Part shown: in pieces, positions 26,876 to 39,400 of the stretch | Layout: each line of letters opens with the position of its first letter | How positions within the stretch are numbered: the stretch's first letter is position 1 | Origin: Lingula anatina | Lineage: Eukaryota > Brachiopoda > Lingulata > Lingulida > Lingulidae | Reading direction: 5' to 3' | Length of the DNA stretch: 64,000 nt | NCBI RefSeq assembly: GCF_001039355.2 | Contig: NW_019774180.1 | Location: 886,665 to 950,664, forward strand | The notes under the pieces: model-generated | The model's input: the letters and a program-made list of their open reading frames with translations, nothing else | The model's database searches: none | What the model was told of the DNA's origin: nothing | Position numbers and translations under genes: made by a program

Positions 26876-27201
26876 TGTTACGGGGCTGTGCGCACACATA
26901 CCGGTACCTACACAAACATGCATGCACACACATTTATATTATTTGTTGGCAAGGTAGTGAACTTGCCTTAATTTGACTTATCTCTCCCTGTCAGATTGCT
27001 TGCCACTCAGACCTGTAAGATTTTTTGTTTAGAGCGGGAGATTTATGTAGTATTTATGAAAGGTTTAATTTGAAATGATTGTCAATATGTGATGTACCTG
27101 TGTTTAATTCCTTTAAAAAAAAACAGGTCATCACAATATTTGAAATTCCATTTTGCCATCAATTGCTTCCCACTGCCTTCCATCCCCTATGCCCATTCCT
27201 C

Positions 27202-27283
27202 AATGCCAAATAGCTTTTCCACAATGCCAAATTGAACATCTTTTCCTGAATGCCAAAATAAACTTATTTTCTTCAATGCCAAA
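27202..27283 (+). promoter_or_regulatory. cluster of four AATGCCAAA sites in the CNNM 3' UTR
   Basis: Exact copies at 27202-27210, 27223-27231, 27249-27257 and 27275-27283, spaced 21, 26 and 26 bases, joined by T/C-rich linkers. They could be a degenerate tandem repeat or binding sites for an RNA-binding protein or microRNA. Confidence 0.4.
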
Positions 27284-28185
27284 CTACTGAATGAATCAGT
27301 GTGAATTTGCCACTTTTGTGTTTACTAGGTTGAAAGCACATTTTGTTTGTTATTTCTGAGTTGGTTTGTTAACAGACAATTTGCTATACATATGTTAGAT
27401 TATTTGATTTATTTTCAAAGACTGAAAATGGGTTAGAGAGAAACGTGGTGAAAAAATGAACAAAGCCATAGACCATGCAGAATATACAGTAAAATAAACT
27501 TTTCAATTACTTGATCTAATATGCCATTCCTCTTTGTTGAAAATATCATTTAGTCACATTTTTTTAAAATTCTTTTTTAACTTCCTCTTTAATGAAAAGA
27601 AATACAAAATATGATGCAGCGTGATGTTCTTACCAAAGCCCAGAGTGCCAACATTTGTTAGTGATTGTGTTCATAATATAAGCATTTAAGCAATTATTTT
27701 TCAGTATTGTTTTTACTTAATATTCTTTTAAATTTTAATCTTAAGCTTTAAAACACACTCATCATAAAATCTAACCAAAGAGGCCCGCCAGGATCCTCGT
27801 ATTGCTTGCTTGTCAATGTATTGTTGGGTGATGGTTCTTAAAAGGTGCATGGTTATGTTGTTATGCATGTTTTTTTGGTACTCATAACCCCTTTTCTCAA
27901 CTTTTGTTAGGTTATGCATGATACATGAAACCTATAGTGTATAAGATTTTTTTTCAAGTATGTTGTGTTCACTTACAATAAGAAAAGTTTCCAAATGTTC
28001 TTTTATATTTACTTGGGTATTTGCTAAATTGCTTGACCATTTATGTTCCATGCTGGTCATGTTTGTAAATGAGACTTATTGAGTTGGTGCAGATGCGTAT
28101 AGTGCTATATCATTGTGCTATAGCTGCCAAAGTTTTTGATAATTTTATGATTAATGCATTGTTCATTTGTTTTGTTTTCTTGTAG

Positions 28186-28223
28186 CTGCTGTAAGCAAAG
28201 ATAGAGAACATGGCGATGAGTAA
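28186..28223 (+). CDS. CNNM: alternative C-terminal exon of CNNM
   Basis: The long last exon contains an internal splice donor (CAGCAGCAG|GTAACA, exon end 25289). A strong acceptor with a T-rich tract (TTTTCTTGTAG) sits at 28185. Joining them keeps phase and adds AAVSKDREHGDE before TAA 28221-28223. The splice would replace the long Ser/Thr-rich tail by twelve residues. Transcript evidence is needed to confirm use. Confidence 0.5.
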
Positions 28224-29885
28224 AATATGAAGAGCTTTGATTAACTTAATGCTGGATATAAGAAAATGAAGAATGTAACATGGTTTGTGATTGTAAGACT
28301 TCTGTTAACTGAACTCCTTCTACTATAATTAGTTTTAGCCAAATCAAATGCTAACAAATGCAAAAAAATATTCTTATTTGGCTAATTAAAATGTGAAAAA
28401 ATATTTTGGCCTTAGTTTTGATTAATACATTTCAGAACTTTGATTTGGCTAAAATTAAAAATTATGTAGCTTTTTGATTAAAGAAATCCTATCCTTCAGT
28501 GAGCCTAGAAAAAATTTTTTTCCCAAATAATCTCTTTTCATGATAATTATAAGTCATTTGTTCTTCCCTGTAACTGCATTCACACAAGGGGCTGTCTGAC
28601 AGTAGAAAGTGACTAAAACATTCTTTTGGACAGAAAACAGCATACTCACTTGGATGCTCTGCTGTGCAGAGTGCTTCTGCTCATTGTATTGGTTCTGGAT
28701 GATGTTTTGAATAGCAATTCAGTCAGTTATTTGTCTTAGGTGTCCCCTGTGTGAATGCATCAGGGAAGTGTCACCCTGAGGGTGAGAGAACTGCTGTTGG
28801 CCTTTCCTTCATATTACAGTTTCATTGACCTTATGTTATATACAGGAGGAGGCAGGGTCAGTTGTCTGATCATCAGGGTGAGAGGTGTTTATAACTAGGA
28901 GGAGATTCAATGACATTGCAGGTCAAAGGTAATGATTTAAAGACCACTGGATGTCGGTGTTAAGTCTTGTTGTCGAAATTTTAACCTAAACCAGTAGTTA
29001 CACAGAGTAGCAATTGTACTTAAACTTGACAAAGACAGGAATTATACAGTTATTGAAACAAAAATTATCTAATCATAATTCAGCTCAAACTTTGTTTAAG
29101 TTAAACATAATGAAAATATGACTTCAAACAATAGCTAATATTTCAGCGGTATGCTTTTCTAAAACAAGAATTGCAGCATTTCTTTTTCGAAAACAAGATA
29201 CGTATATATGCTATGTTTTTTATAGTTCATTTTATGGATCTAATGAAATTCGTTTTCGTATGAGAACTTTATCTAATTTTGTTGAATGTTGTTTGCAGTG
29301 TTCCTTTAATTAATCAATCATAGTTTATCTCATTTTGAGCTATGTGCTATTGTATTTTTGTAGAGATTGCACTTCTTTCTTTTATATTTGTTTATTGGGG
29401 TGATTGTCCCTAGTTGAAAAAGTGATGATCGAAGTTAATTATTTATGTTCATTGTTGTTGACAAATACACAAAAGTACTGTAAAATATTTGTTAAATATA
29501 ATATTAGCAATTAAAATAGATTGTTAACCGCCTTGTCACCTTTTCTTCGAACAAGCACACTACGGACTCGATGGTAGTTTCGTACGTCGTGCATTGTATA
29601 TATCACTCACAATTCTGTACAGATATTGAAATACAAAGTCTAAGTACATTCTAAAAGGAAATAATACAGTCACACGACACAATAACTGATATAAAATTTT
29701 GTGCTTCTTCGTAAAACCACAGAAGCATTTTATTTTGTATTATTCAGAAAACCTCTTTATATGCGATTGTTGCTGTTCATACTGTACATTCTCTTTGTTT
29801 GTATATGTCCCGTACTCGTTCCTCCAGTTGTTTGATATTTTAAATCGGTTGTTTAAAACGCAATTATGAACTTATTTGCATTTCC

Positions 29886-29907
29886 AATAAATAAATAAAT
29901 GAATAAA
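29886..29907 (+). terminator. cluster of poly(A) signals, candidate end of CNNM transcripts
   Basis: AATAAATAAATAAAT followed by GAATAAAC gives several overlapping AATAAA hexamers. It follows about 4.2 kb without coding sequence downstream of the CNNM stop. Confidence 0.4.
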
Positions 29908-29910
29908 CAG

Positions 29911-32900
29911 AAATCAATACATTGATGAAGGATAAAATAGTTTTAATAGATGTTAAAGATACATGAATCTCTTCTCTTCTATCTCTTCTGTTTTGGACAA
30001 AAAACTTAACCAAATGTGTAAAAAATACTGCTCGTTGGAAAAAAAGTTTCGCATTTAAAGATGAGGAAAATATGTATTTTCAAAAAGCCAGTGGGACTTG
30101 CTACCTTGAGCTTTACAAAGATAAGCATTATTAACACTGTAAGAACCATATTGAATTCTATATCGAAGTGCCACTTTATAACTGCTACACACAACTGTGT
30201 AATATTGTGCACCATTACTCGGGTAGAGCTGGAGGCTTCAAAGGGACGATTAAAACGCTATTCAATGATGCGATTTGCTTCAAAAACTGAAATCGTTAAC
30301 AAAACAACGCAGCATTAAGTTTGATTGATACGTTATGATCTAATTCCTTATCTGTCCAGATAATTTATGAGATAATGCTGTCACATTAAAAATACATCAG
30401 GTGAATTTGCTAATTCGAACTGATGACGCAACAGCAGCGTGTTTGTGTTGATAATTTTGGGTTCGATTTCAAACAGGGCCCCGTAACTCGGAAAGCATCG
30501 CGCATTGCGACCGAGCGCAAGCGTCTCGATTCCATAACTCGCCCATATTCGCACTTTATAAATTATAATACATTGTAGCCTCTATGTGATATTGCTATTC
30601 GCGATGAGCGATCCTTATGAGTTACGGGGCCCAGATGTCCTTCACCTGAACAGCTATCAACACCGTTTTAATCACAAGAATAATCACTGCAAACCGGTGC
30701 CAGGAAAATCTTGAAAGGCTTATTTCTGATCTAACCAGTAAATTGGCAGAAGTATACATTTGTTTGATGGAACAAGTATTTAGAGGCTCATTCCTCATCA
30801 AAAGAAAAAAAAAAAAAAACTCTGGCACCGAATTGCATTTCACGTCGCTAACCACGTGCCAATTTTCTTCCTATCACCATCTTACCCCAATTTACAAAGC
30901 AGTTAAACCGAAATTTAATGGGGGCAGAACTTGTGGAAGGTGAATAAAACAACAAAAAATTAATAGCTCTAAAAGTGTCTAATTTTAACTGCACCTATAT
31001 AGGCCTACAGGTAAGCATATTTTTCATAAAAAAGCGGAAAAAGCTATTTTGACCAATTCAGGCCACTTAAACGTATCGATCTACCATTAAAGACAAGAAA
31101 AATACATTTGTTTTGCGTGTGCAGTAGATTTAACAAGGAAGAGGTTATAACAAAAGACGTGACTCCCATGAGAAATTTGCAGTTTCCATTTTGAGAAAAC
31201 GCCAACAGGAAAATTGATGGAAATTATATTACAGGTTATGAAGCCTTTTAGGTACCGTCTGACCAGACAACCGTTATCTGCATACCCTCAAATATGGTGT
31301 ACTGTTCTCTTTCACGACCCTGTGATTTTTGGCATGATGGAAGCCAAGTACGTCGTAACAAACCCAATTTTATCTCTGTAAAATGGTGCGTACATTATCA
31401 TATTAAGGATGGAAGGGATAAAGAGCTGGAACACAGTTACCCTCTAACGGGACCGCGGTTTTATTATGTGAACAGAAGAAAAGTTCATCGTTTAACGAGA
31501 GACTACAGCCATGTAGTTGTAATCTGTATCGTGACTGACTTAAACGATTCCTGTTTCACGGCTAATCTAATATCTATTGCATGACCCTGAGAGTAGTAAC
31601 AATGGGATCTGGAAACCACTTTGGAGAATTAATCATATATTCTAACAGATTTTCTGAGAGCACGATGATACCTTATTACCGTTATTGTCATAGGAGATAA
31701 ACTCAGAAGACCAGATGTACCGGTTACGGCAGAAATCACGCATTTCTGCAAGACTATTGAAAATTAATGGTGCGGAATAAATAAGTAAAATATTCAAAAC
31801 ATTAAATTGCTTTATAAGTAACGAAACACAAAGTATATGTTGTATGTATTGATGTCAGGGATGCTCGTCAACGATCCTCCAGTGACAGGCATTCGTCTGT
31901 TACAGAAATTAAAGCAGACTGTTCACTCAAAGTTTCTCACAGAGCATTTTTACCCGATAATATTTGTGACAAATGGCTATGGAGATAGATGGATTCAAGG
32001 TCGTTCTTTTATTTTTGTGGGAACACACCTGCATATAATATAGGCACTAATGTGTCATATTGCTCCGCCTCTCAACTAAGTAATCATTTTCCGCGCGTGC
32101 ATCTAGAGAAGTATTCGTTGAAAATTTCCCTTTAACGACTATTAGTTAATCAATATGAAAAGCAATGCATATTTACCAAACCAGGCAAAATAAAATGTAG
32201 AGCCGTTATACAGGGTACGTAGCACAATCATCTTCTGGGAAATAAGATAGCAAGCCTACACCACAATTTGTGGATACCATTTAGGAAAAACTGTCGTGAA
32301 TCAGGCGACGCGGTACCTTTGGCATATACATGTATTACCGCGAAACGACAAAACAAAAGACACTGCTTTGTGTACTGGAGACTTGTTTTCTTACTGTTAG
32401 GATTATAAAACTTTTCGGTTATGCTGCCAAACAAAGTCAATTCGTATATTCTAAAACATATGTAAACATAAAAAAAAATGAAAAGAAAAGAAAAGAAACA
32501 AGGCGGTTTGAAGGAGAAACCTGGTGAGGAAATGCGTGGACTTCGATGAGTAATAGGGCCCGCCCCTAACCACGTCAACGCTTGAACGTTTCAACGTCAA
32601 TCGGGAAACTAGTAAATGGCTTATGCACACCCCGAGGATGTGTCATCATATACATATATTATGTCATCGTACATATAAACGTGCATTAATCAGAAGGGTA
32701 TTGTCAATATATAAATATACAACACTGAAGATATATTTTTATATCAGGAGAGGTGAAACATAATAAAGAAAGCCCTCTCAGCGCGACAAATGTAGCGAGC
32801 AACCAGGGACGTTTCCAGTTTCGAATAAGCACACTTGTACATCTTTATATGAAAAGAATTTAACGAGAGAAAAGTTTACAGGGAGATATTTGTACAGTTT

Positions 32901-33477
32901 ACGGGGATAAACTGGACTGAGATGATGGTACAGCCCCACAACGCCAATCAACATCGTCCCCTTATCTGGAAAGAATAATTAATGAAATGACGTTTTCCGA
33001 AGACCGCTTTTCAGACAAATGTCATGTAAGTGGTAAGTGGTCAATAGATGATGTAGTACACGGATGCTCGAGTTCACTGAATGCAATCTCGCCGTTTCGG
33101 TCGCAGCAAATTTTCATCTGTGTCAATATCAACACCGGGTTGGACGGTGTCATTGGCGTGCGGTGGAAAACAACATTTTTTATAGGAAACATGTTTTTGT
33201 GGAAAGCGTGACCCAGAAGCGAAAAAGAAGTGCAACGGCAAACGTAGTGTATGAAAATGACTGAACTGCGTCGGTTAACCCAGATTATCATCTTTAACGT
33301 CGATTTGATTAACAGATAACAGACACTCCTACGACACGCGAGACAGTGGCGAATTAGAAGCATACACTTGAAAAGGAATTGCTTTTACCAAATGCTAGAA
33401 ATACCAGGCAAACAAAAGTATTGACAAACTAAAGATCAGTATTGTAATGCGTTGAACTTGCATAGGTTTTTGCAAAA
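29911..33477. other. intergenic DNA between CNNM and TRPC
   Basis: Apart from the small inverted-repeat element at 30476-30632, nothing recognisable is seen on either strand. The end of the stretch should contain the TRPC promoter and 5' UTR. The start codon sits in AAAAATGG, a good initiation context. Confidence 0.6.
30476..30632. mobile_element. MITE-like element with GGGCCCCGTAACTC ends
   Basis: A perfect 14-bp terminal inverted repeat (GGGCCCCGTAACTC / GAGTTACGGGGCCC) continues imperfectly for about 20 more bases (ATCGC-CAT-GCGA). The interior is about 90 bases and non-coding. A clear target duplication was not found, so the class is unknown. Confidence 0.6.
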
Positions 33478-36400
33478 ATGGCGTTCCATGGTCGACTGGA
33501 TAGTAGCACTAACAGAGTGTTTCAGGAGATATTTGCCCAAAGATACCAAACCAAAGAGGTAGAAGCGGCCTATCTGAAGGCTGCCGAGACTGGAGACTTG
33601 CTGTCAGTTATAAGCTTTGTTGTGGACAGCAATGTCAATATCAACTGCGTCGACTTTATCGGCAGGAGCGCGTTGGAACTAGCCGTTGAAAACCACCATT
33701 TAGCAATAATTCAATATTTGTTTCCAAAATGCAGTCTAGAGTGTGCCGAGAATGCTCTCCTTCTTGCGGTAGACTCGGGCAACGTTCAGATCAGCGAAAT
33801 ACTTTTAGAACATCCCTCATTCAAACACACAAAAGTTCACGTGGAGAGCGGTCCTGGCGAAGGAATATACCGAAAAACGGCTGAAAACTACCGGTTCGCA
33901 CCGGAAGTGACTCCAATCATCCTGGCTGCCCTCAAGAATGATTATTACATAACGCAGCTTCTTTTATCGCGGGAGTTTAGAATTACGACTCCCCATGTAT
34001 ATTTCTGCGAGTGTACCTCGTGTAGCAACATGCGACGGTTTGACTCGGTGAAGTACTCCCGCTCACGCCTCAACACGTACAAAGCTCTGGCCAGTCCTGC
34101 CTATTTAACTCTGTCTGGGGACGACCCTATATTTGAAGCATTTCAATTAAGCCATGAACTGGAACACTTAGCAAGCGTGGAAAATGAATACAAGGTTTGT
34201 ATTGAATGATTGTAGAATGAGAGCCTTGATTGTTATCCTGAGCCCATCAGCGTTATTTTATTTTGTACTTGTACCCAAAAAACCTCGAGACCTACGGGGA
34301 CTTCATTGCTTATCGTAAACATCTCCCCGAGAACTACATCCCATTTGTCACGATTCCGCCCACTATCTCCTTTCTCTTCTTTACCACCATTCTTAGCTTA
34401 CATAATTTTTGTATTCTATGTCAGAATATCCAAGCCCACGTTATCAGTTAATCTCCTAGTATCATTATTATGAAATATGAAGCTTGTTTCCAATGTCATT
34501 TACAGAGGGACATATTCACATTACCCTTGGTGCAGGTGCAAGGCAAAGGGAGCCGTGTTCAAGTCGTCGAAAATGTTTTTGGAAATACTTAAGTTCAACA
34601 TGCAGAATTGTTAATTCTACCGATTTCTTAAAAATAATAATAATAATAATAATAAAAAATCAGGCAACAGACGTTTAAACGTAAATTTACCCTTTCATTA
34701 TTTAAGATTGAATAATTGTGAAATATTTATAAGTGAATACATCAGAAAATCAGCAAGAAGCTAAATTGACAAGATTATAAATTATAAATAGTGAAAACAA
34801 TGTGTATATCTAATCGAAACATTTCTCTGAATGAAAAATATTTACGTTGCAGTTAAAACAATCACCATTTTGAAAAAAAAAAAAATACAGTGCGAGACAG
34901 CCAAATGTAAATGGAAACTATATACATTATGTAAGACAGGGTGGTGTTGAACAGGCAGGTATGTTTGTGATTGTCATTTAAGTTACATATGGTTTGTTGT
35001 CTATTGTCGTCGGTTGTCGGACACCAAACAAGGAGATATTCCCGTAGTGGTCACGAAAGCATATGTTGCTGTCTGGTGCCCCGTGCTTTCCCATATACAT
35101 CTCTGTTAGTCATAGTTGGGCAGATTTTCAGTTGGCTGATCTGAAGTGTTGTTCTTCTGTCTAAACTTCTGTAGTTAGTTGTTATTAATAAATAATTCCC
35201 CTTCTGGTGTGATGGTTGTATTCAGGTAGCCATTTGGAACATTTTGCTTAATTTCATTCTGTACATGATTGTCAAATAAGAATGCAAACTTCTCACTATA
35301 CAGTATGTACGTATTACATTGCACAACCCAAATGAAAGAGGTTTCCGTTGTTGCAAATCTTCTGGGGTTTTAAGTAGCCTGTAAAAATGGCGAAAATAAA
35401 TGTACACACCAGAAATGAATGCCTGGGTTTGTAATATTACCCCTATATTAGGTTAAACACAGCTTGGTTTCTCTGTGATTCTTATGTTCTAAAAGATGTG
35501 AAGCAACTTGTAGTATCCAATTTTCAATGGTCACCAAGAAGTGAGAAAAAACAATGGACCTCTACGCAAGTAAGGATGAATTGCTGTTATCACCACTACC
35601 ATTCAATAACGCTTACAATGGGACTGAGTGGAATATACACTGTACTTCCTATCATTTTACGATATTGATAAAATGATCACTCTCAACTGCATTGCCGTGC
35701 ATGAGTACCTCAATGATAACGCTTTGTTCTCGCATGTATGAATTTATTTGCAACCTATCGTTTCCGTTTCTTAGTACACACGAAGCGCAGCAATTCACCA
35801 GCAGATTCTGTCTCGATTACTCTAAAGTGCAACTGACATTTTTCCACCACAGGCCGAAAACTGATTCAATAGTAGATGCAGCTCAGTATAAAAATGTCGC
35901 TGTGTTGTTCGGTGTGATCGAATCCTAAGAAAAAAAATCTCGATCTCACAGGAAGCTAAAAAGCACACGGACTTTAAATGTTTTTGTCTTTGTTTACGAA
36001 ATTGATTATTCAACAGAATACTAGTAGTGTAGTGTGTTTAATATACCACACGTAACGAAAAACATACTTGAACAAGTACACAAATGGTACATGAAAATTC
36101 AGAATAGAAGACTCTACATAAAAGTAGAAAAATGGTCGTATTGGATTCCCCGATCAATACTTGTACACGCAGCAAGTTAGATGGTTTGTTGACATATAGG
36201 CAAACATTTTGGTGTATAGTTATGAAAGAAAAAAAGATAAACATGCCCTGAGAATAACAACAAAGATTAGTTTTACAGGTAAATCACCGCACGCAGAGAT
36301 GTTCTGCCAGCACGACCGACATCACTTTAGATATTAGTTTTTCCTTTTATTTTGTTTGCCGCCATTTATGTTCATCAACCAGAAAATCAGGAGAAAGGAT

Positions 36401-39400
36401 GAACAGCTGCATGTATGTATAGATCACTGGCTAACAATGTACGCATTTAATTGATGGCTCTGTCACGGGGTTCATTTTTTTTTCAAATCATGACAAACCT
36501 AAGCTTCCAGAACCTTCCGACCATCAAGCTCCAAGCACAGAACAAAAAGCTCTTTGTCCTAGTTTGATGGTGCGCCGGTAATTATCTGACGAAGCATTTA
36601 GCAAAATGTACAAAGCCAGCTAATCAATTTGCTGAAGACTATCAGGTACTAGATCACGAGGAAACCACTTTCATTTTCAGCATTTAATTTACGTTTTTAA
36701 TGCCTGAGTATGCATGTTACGGAATTCCTGTCGCTACCTTGGTTCATCCTAATCAATCTCCCTAAATATACCGGGTACTAGCCAACATACCAGGCAATAA
36801 TGGTGGGTGTGATCAATTAAGCATTTCTGATACATACAGAAGATGGAATGCTACCTTTTTCTCTCTTTTTTTTCAAATGCTTGCGGGCTAATAGGAATTG
36901 TACTCATAGCATTGTAAAAAAAAAACTTTAACAATGGATGTCATTTTCCTCCTTCACAATCTATTCAGCATAGGCCTAATGAATACATGTACATGGAAGA
37001 ACAAATATATAGATTTTCATCATTGAACTTAATGTCTGAAACCACTACATGTATATATTAAAAACACAATATCATAGGCACATCCAACGGAAGCACTTGC
37101 AACTATTTTAGTATAATGAAATGAAACTGACTAACTTCCTGAGTTTGATGTTAACGATTTAAGAATTGCCTTTCTTGTTTATTTTCATTTGTTATATTCT
37201 AGAGCCAATACCTAGCGTTGAGTGACCAGTGCAAGGACTATGCTGTGGAGTTTTTGGACTTGTGCCGCACAAACGAGGAAGTCATGGCCATACTTAACGG
37301 AGACGTTCAACCAGGAAGAGGCGAGGATGATGAAATGGATGACGAAGATATTTTAGCGAATGGATTCGTCCGACTTAAAATGGCACTAAAATACGAGCAA
37401 AAAAGGGTATGTATTAGTTATTGGCGTTTTAGTTTCGAAGGATCTTTTGCATATTTATATCAAACAGCTAAAAGGATTAGTTGTGGAAGATACCTGCTGC
37501 TACAAGACAGAGCACCGCTGTTTCATTTTGTAAAGACAACGTTATGAAAAGGAAATCAAGGGTTTACCCTCATATTATCCATATTTCATTTAGTTCTACA
37601 TGTATTTGCACCGAGAGGGTTAATTATATCACGGCGGTTGTTAAGTAATCCACTAATTGATATCACGAAGCAAATCCATTTAATCAGGCAAAAGCCTAAG
37701 CATTGATGACACAGGTGGTGCACTGTGAAACGGTGGCACGCTAACTGAAGACGACTCGTGTTCTAATTGATATTTTGTCAAATCATTCCGTTCCATTATG
37801 AAAAAAAATCAATATATCAGATCTACTTGAATGTAGCAGATGTGTCCAGTTATTAATTGTTGAAAAATGGATATTAAATGTATGATAATATCATTGTACG
37901 GACATACAAAGGTATCTGTGTTATTTCATGATAAACAAAAAGAGAAAAAGTCATAAAGAGAAAATATTGTGCACAGTTCTCTTTGTCTTCGATGTGCCTC
38001 TTGTCATTTATGTTGAAATGTTTTATCTTCATTACTTCAAGTTCACATTCCTTCTCATTTTATTCTGTGTTACAAGCTAAGTGCATTAGACTGAATCATT
38101 TGCACAAGGCGACCGTTAATTTCCTAACACGACATCCGATTTAACCATTTTCATACATATTTGTACAAAGTGCCTGTAACTTCAAATTGTCGACCCGAAC
38201 GAGCACAGTTCCTATTTTATTACTCCCCAGCTACTCGAAGAAATATATATAATGTTATTTCCGTTTCACCTCAATACTTATTACAGAGTAAGACGTTAAC
38301 TAATTTGCTTTTGCCTTCAGTTCATTGCCCACGCTGCTTGCCAGAGACAGTTATCACTACTGTGGTATTCCTATGTCCCATGGGTGCGTTACCGGAGTCA
38401 GCTTACCATGATGGTCATATTACCTCTGATCATTCTCATATGGCCTATTGCATGTACTCTGTACATTCTGTGCCCTCTTAAAAACAAGGTGGGTATTTGT
38501 GTCTTTACGCAAAATTAAAAAGTCATAAGTTTCAGGTGAGGTGATTAATACAAATATTATTTCGTATATATCATTGCGACAGAAAAGGCTTTAAAAGCCT
38601 GAAATACATGTTAGCAATAGTTTGACAGTCCGTTAGCATATCTCATATCTCTTTTGGTATAGTGACTTTCAATGTACATTGTAGGAGCAAGTCGAATCTG
38701 TAATGACAGTACAGAGACGCTGATATGGATATGGGAAATGATATCATTGTACTCTTGAAAGAAAAACCTATGCTTTTGTATATAATATTTTCCTGAGGTA
38801 ATGTACATGTAGCACTTGTTGACATAGGTTCCTTAATAGGGCCTATTGAGTTTATCCTCGGCCGATTTTTTTCGTGAACACCTTGGACTTAACTAAACAT
38901 TTATCGACGTGTTGTGATCATCGACAAAGATTAAGTTGACGTTTTATTAAAGTTAATCTTCATATCAAATGACTTTATTATATACTTTGTGGTGTACCTA
39001 CAAACTGATTGATGTATTTCTATGATAATAAATAACCGGTAAATACACTTGACGTAACTATATGTACAGTGTAGCTGGTTAAGTCTCATTCAACTGAAAA
39101 TAATATAGTACAGAGCCTACGCGTTAACATTTAATTTGTCCTCTTAAAACATGTGATATGCTCTTACACACAAGTCAGTAAAATGATATTGTTAAAATCA
39201 GGGAGATAGGAAATAAAATGTCAGTAATATACATTTATAGATAGATTTATAAAAGGTTTCTTGATATATATAATGTACTGTTTTATTCGACTTTTATTGC
39301 CTGTACAGCATGTCTGTCTTTGAGATGCACGACATTTTCTCTCTTTGATCTGGTATTTATAAAAAAAAGTTGTAGTATGCTATACATATACACCGATTAT

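Larger units (their letters stand above)
25637..29910 (+). other. probable long 3' UTR of CNNM
   Basis: No other gene is visible on either strand. Poly(A) signals occur at 27494 (AATAAA) and in a cluster at 29886-29907 (three overlapping or adjacent AATAAA). The region also contains a MITE (26728-26875), four AATGCCAAA words (27202-27283) and an alternative terminal exon (28186-28223). The true transcript end is not determined by sequence alone. Confidence 0.5.

Noticed and set aside
31294-31584. Plus-strand frame of 96 codons between CNNM and TRPC
   Set aside because: No recognisable family, no neighbouring exon in phase and no special codon composition; probably chance.
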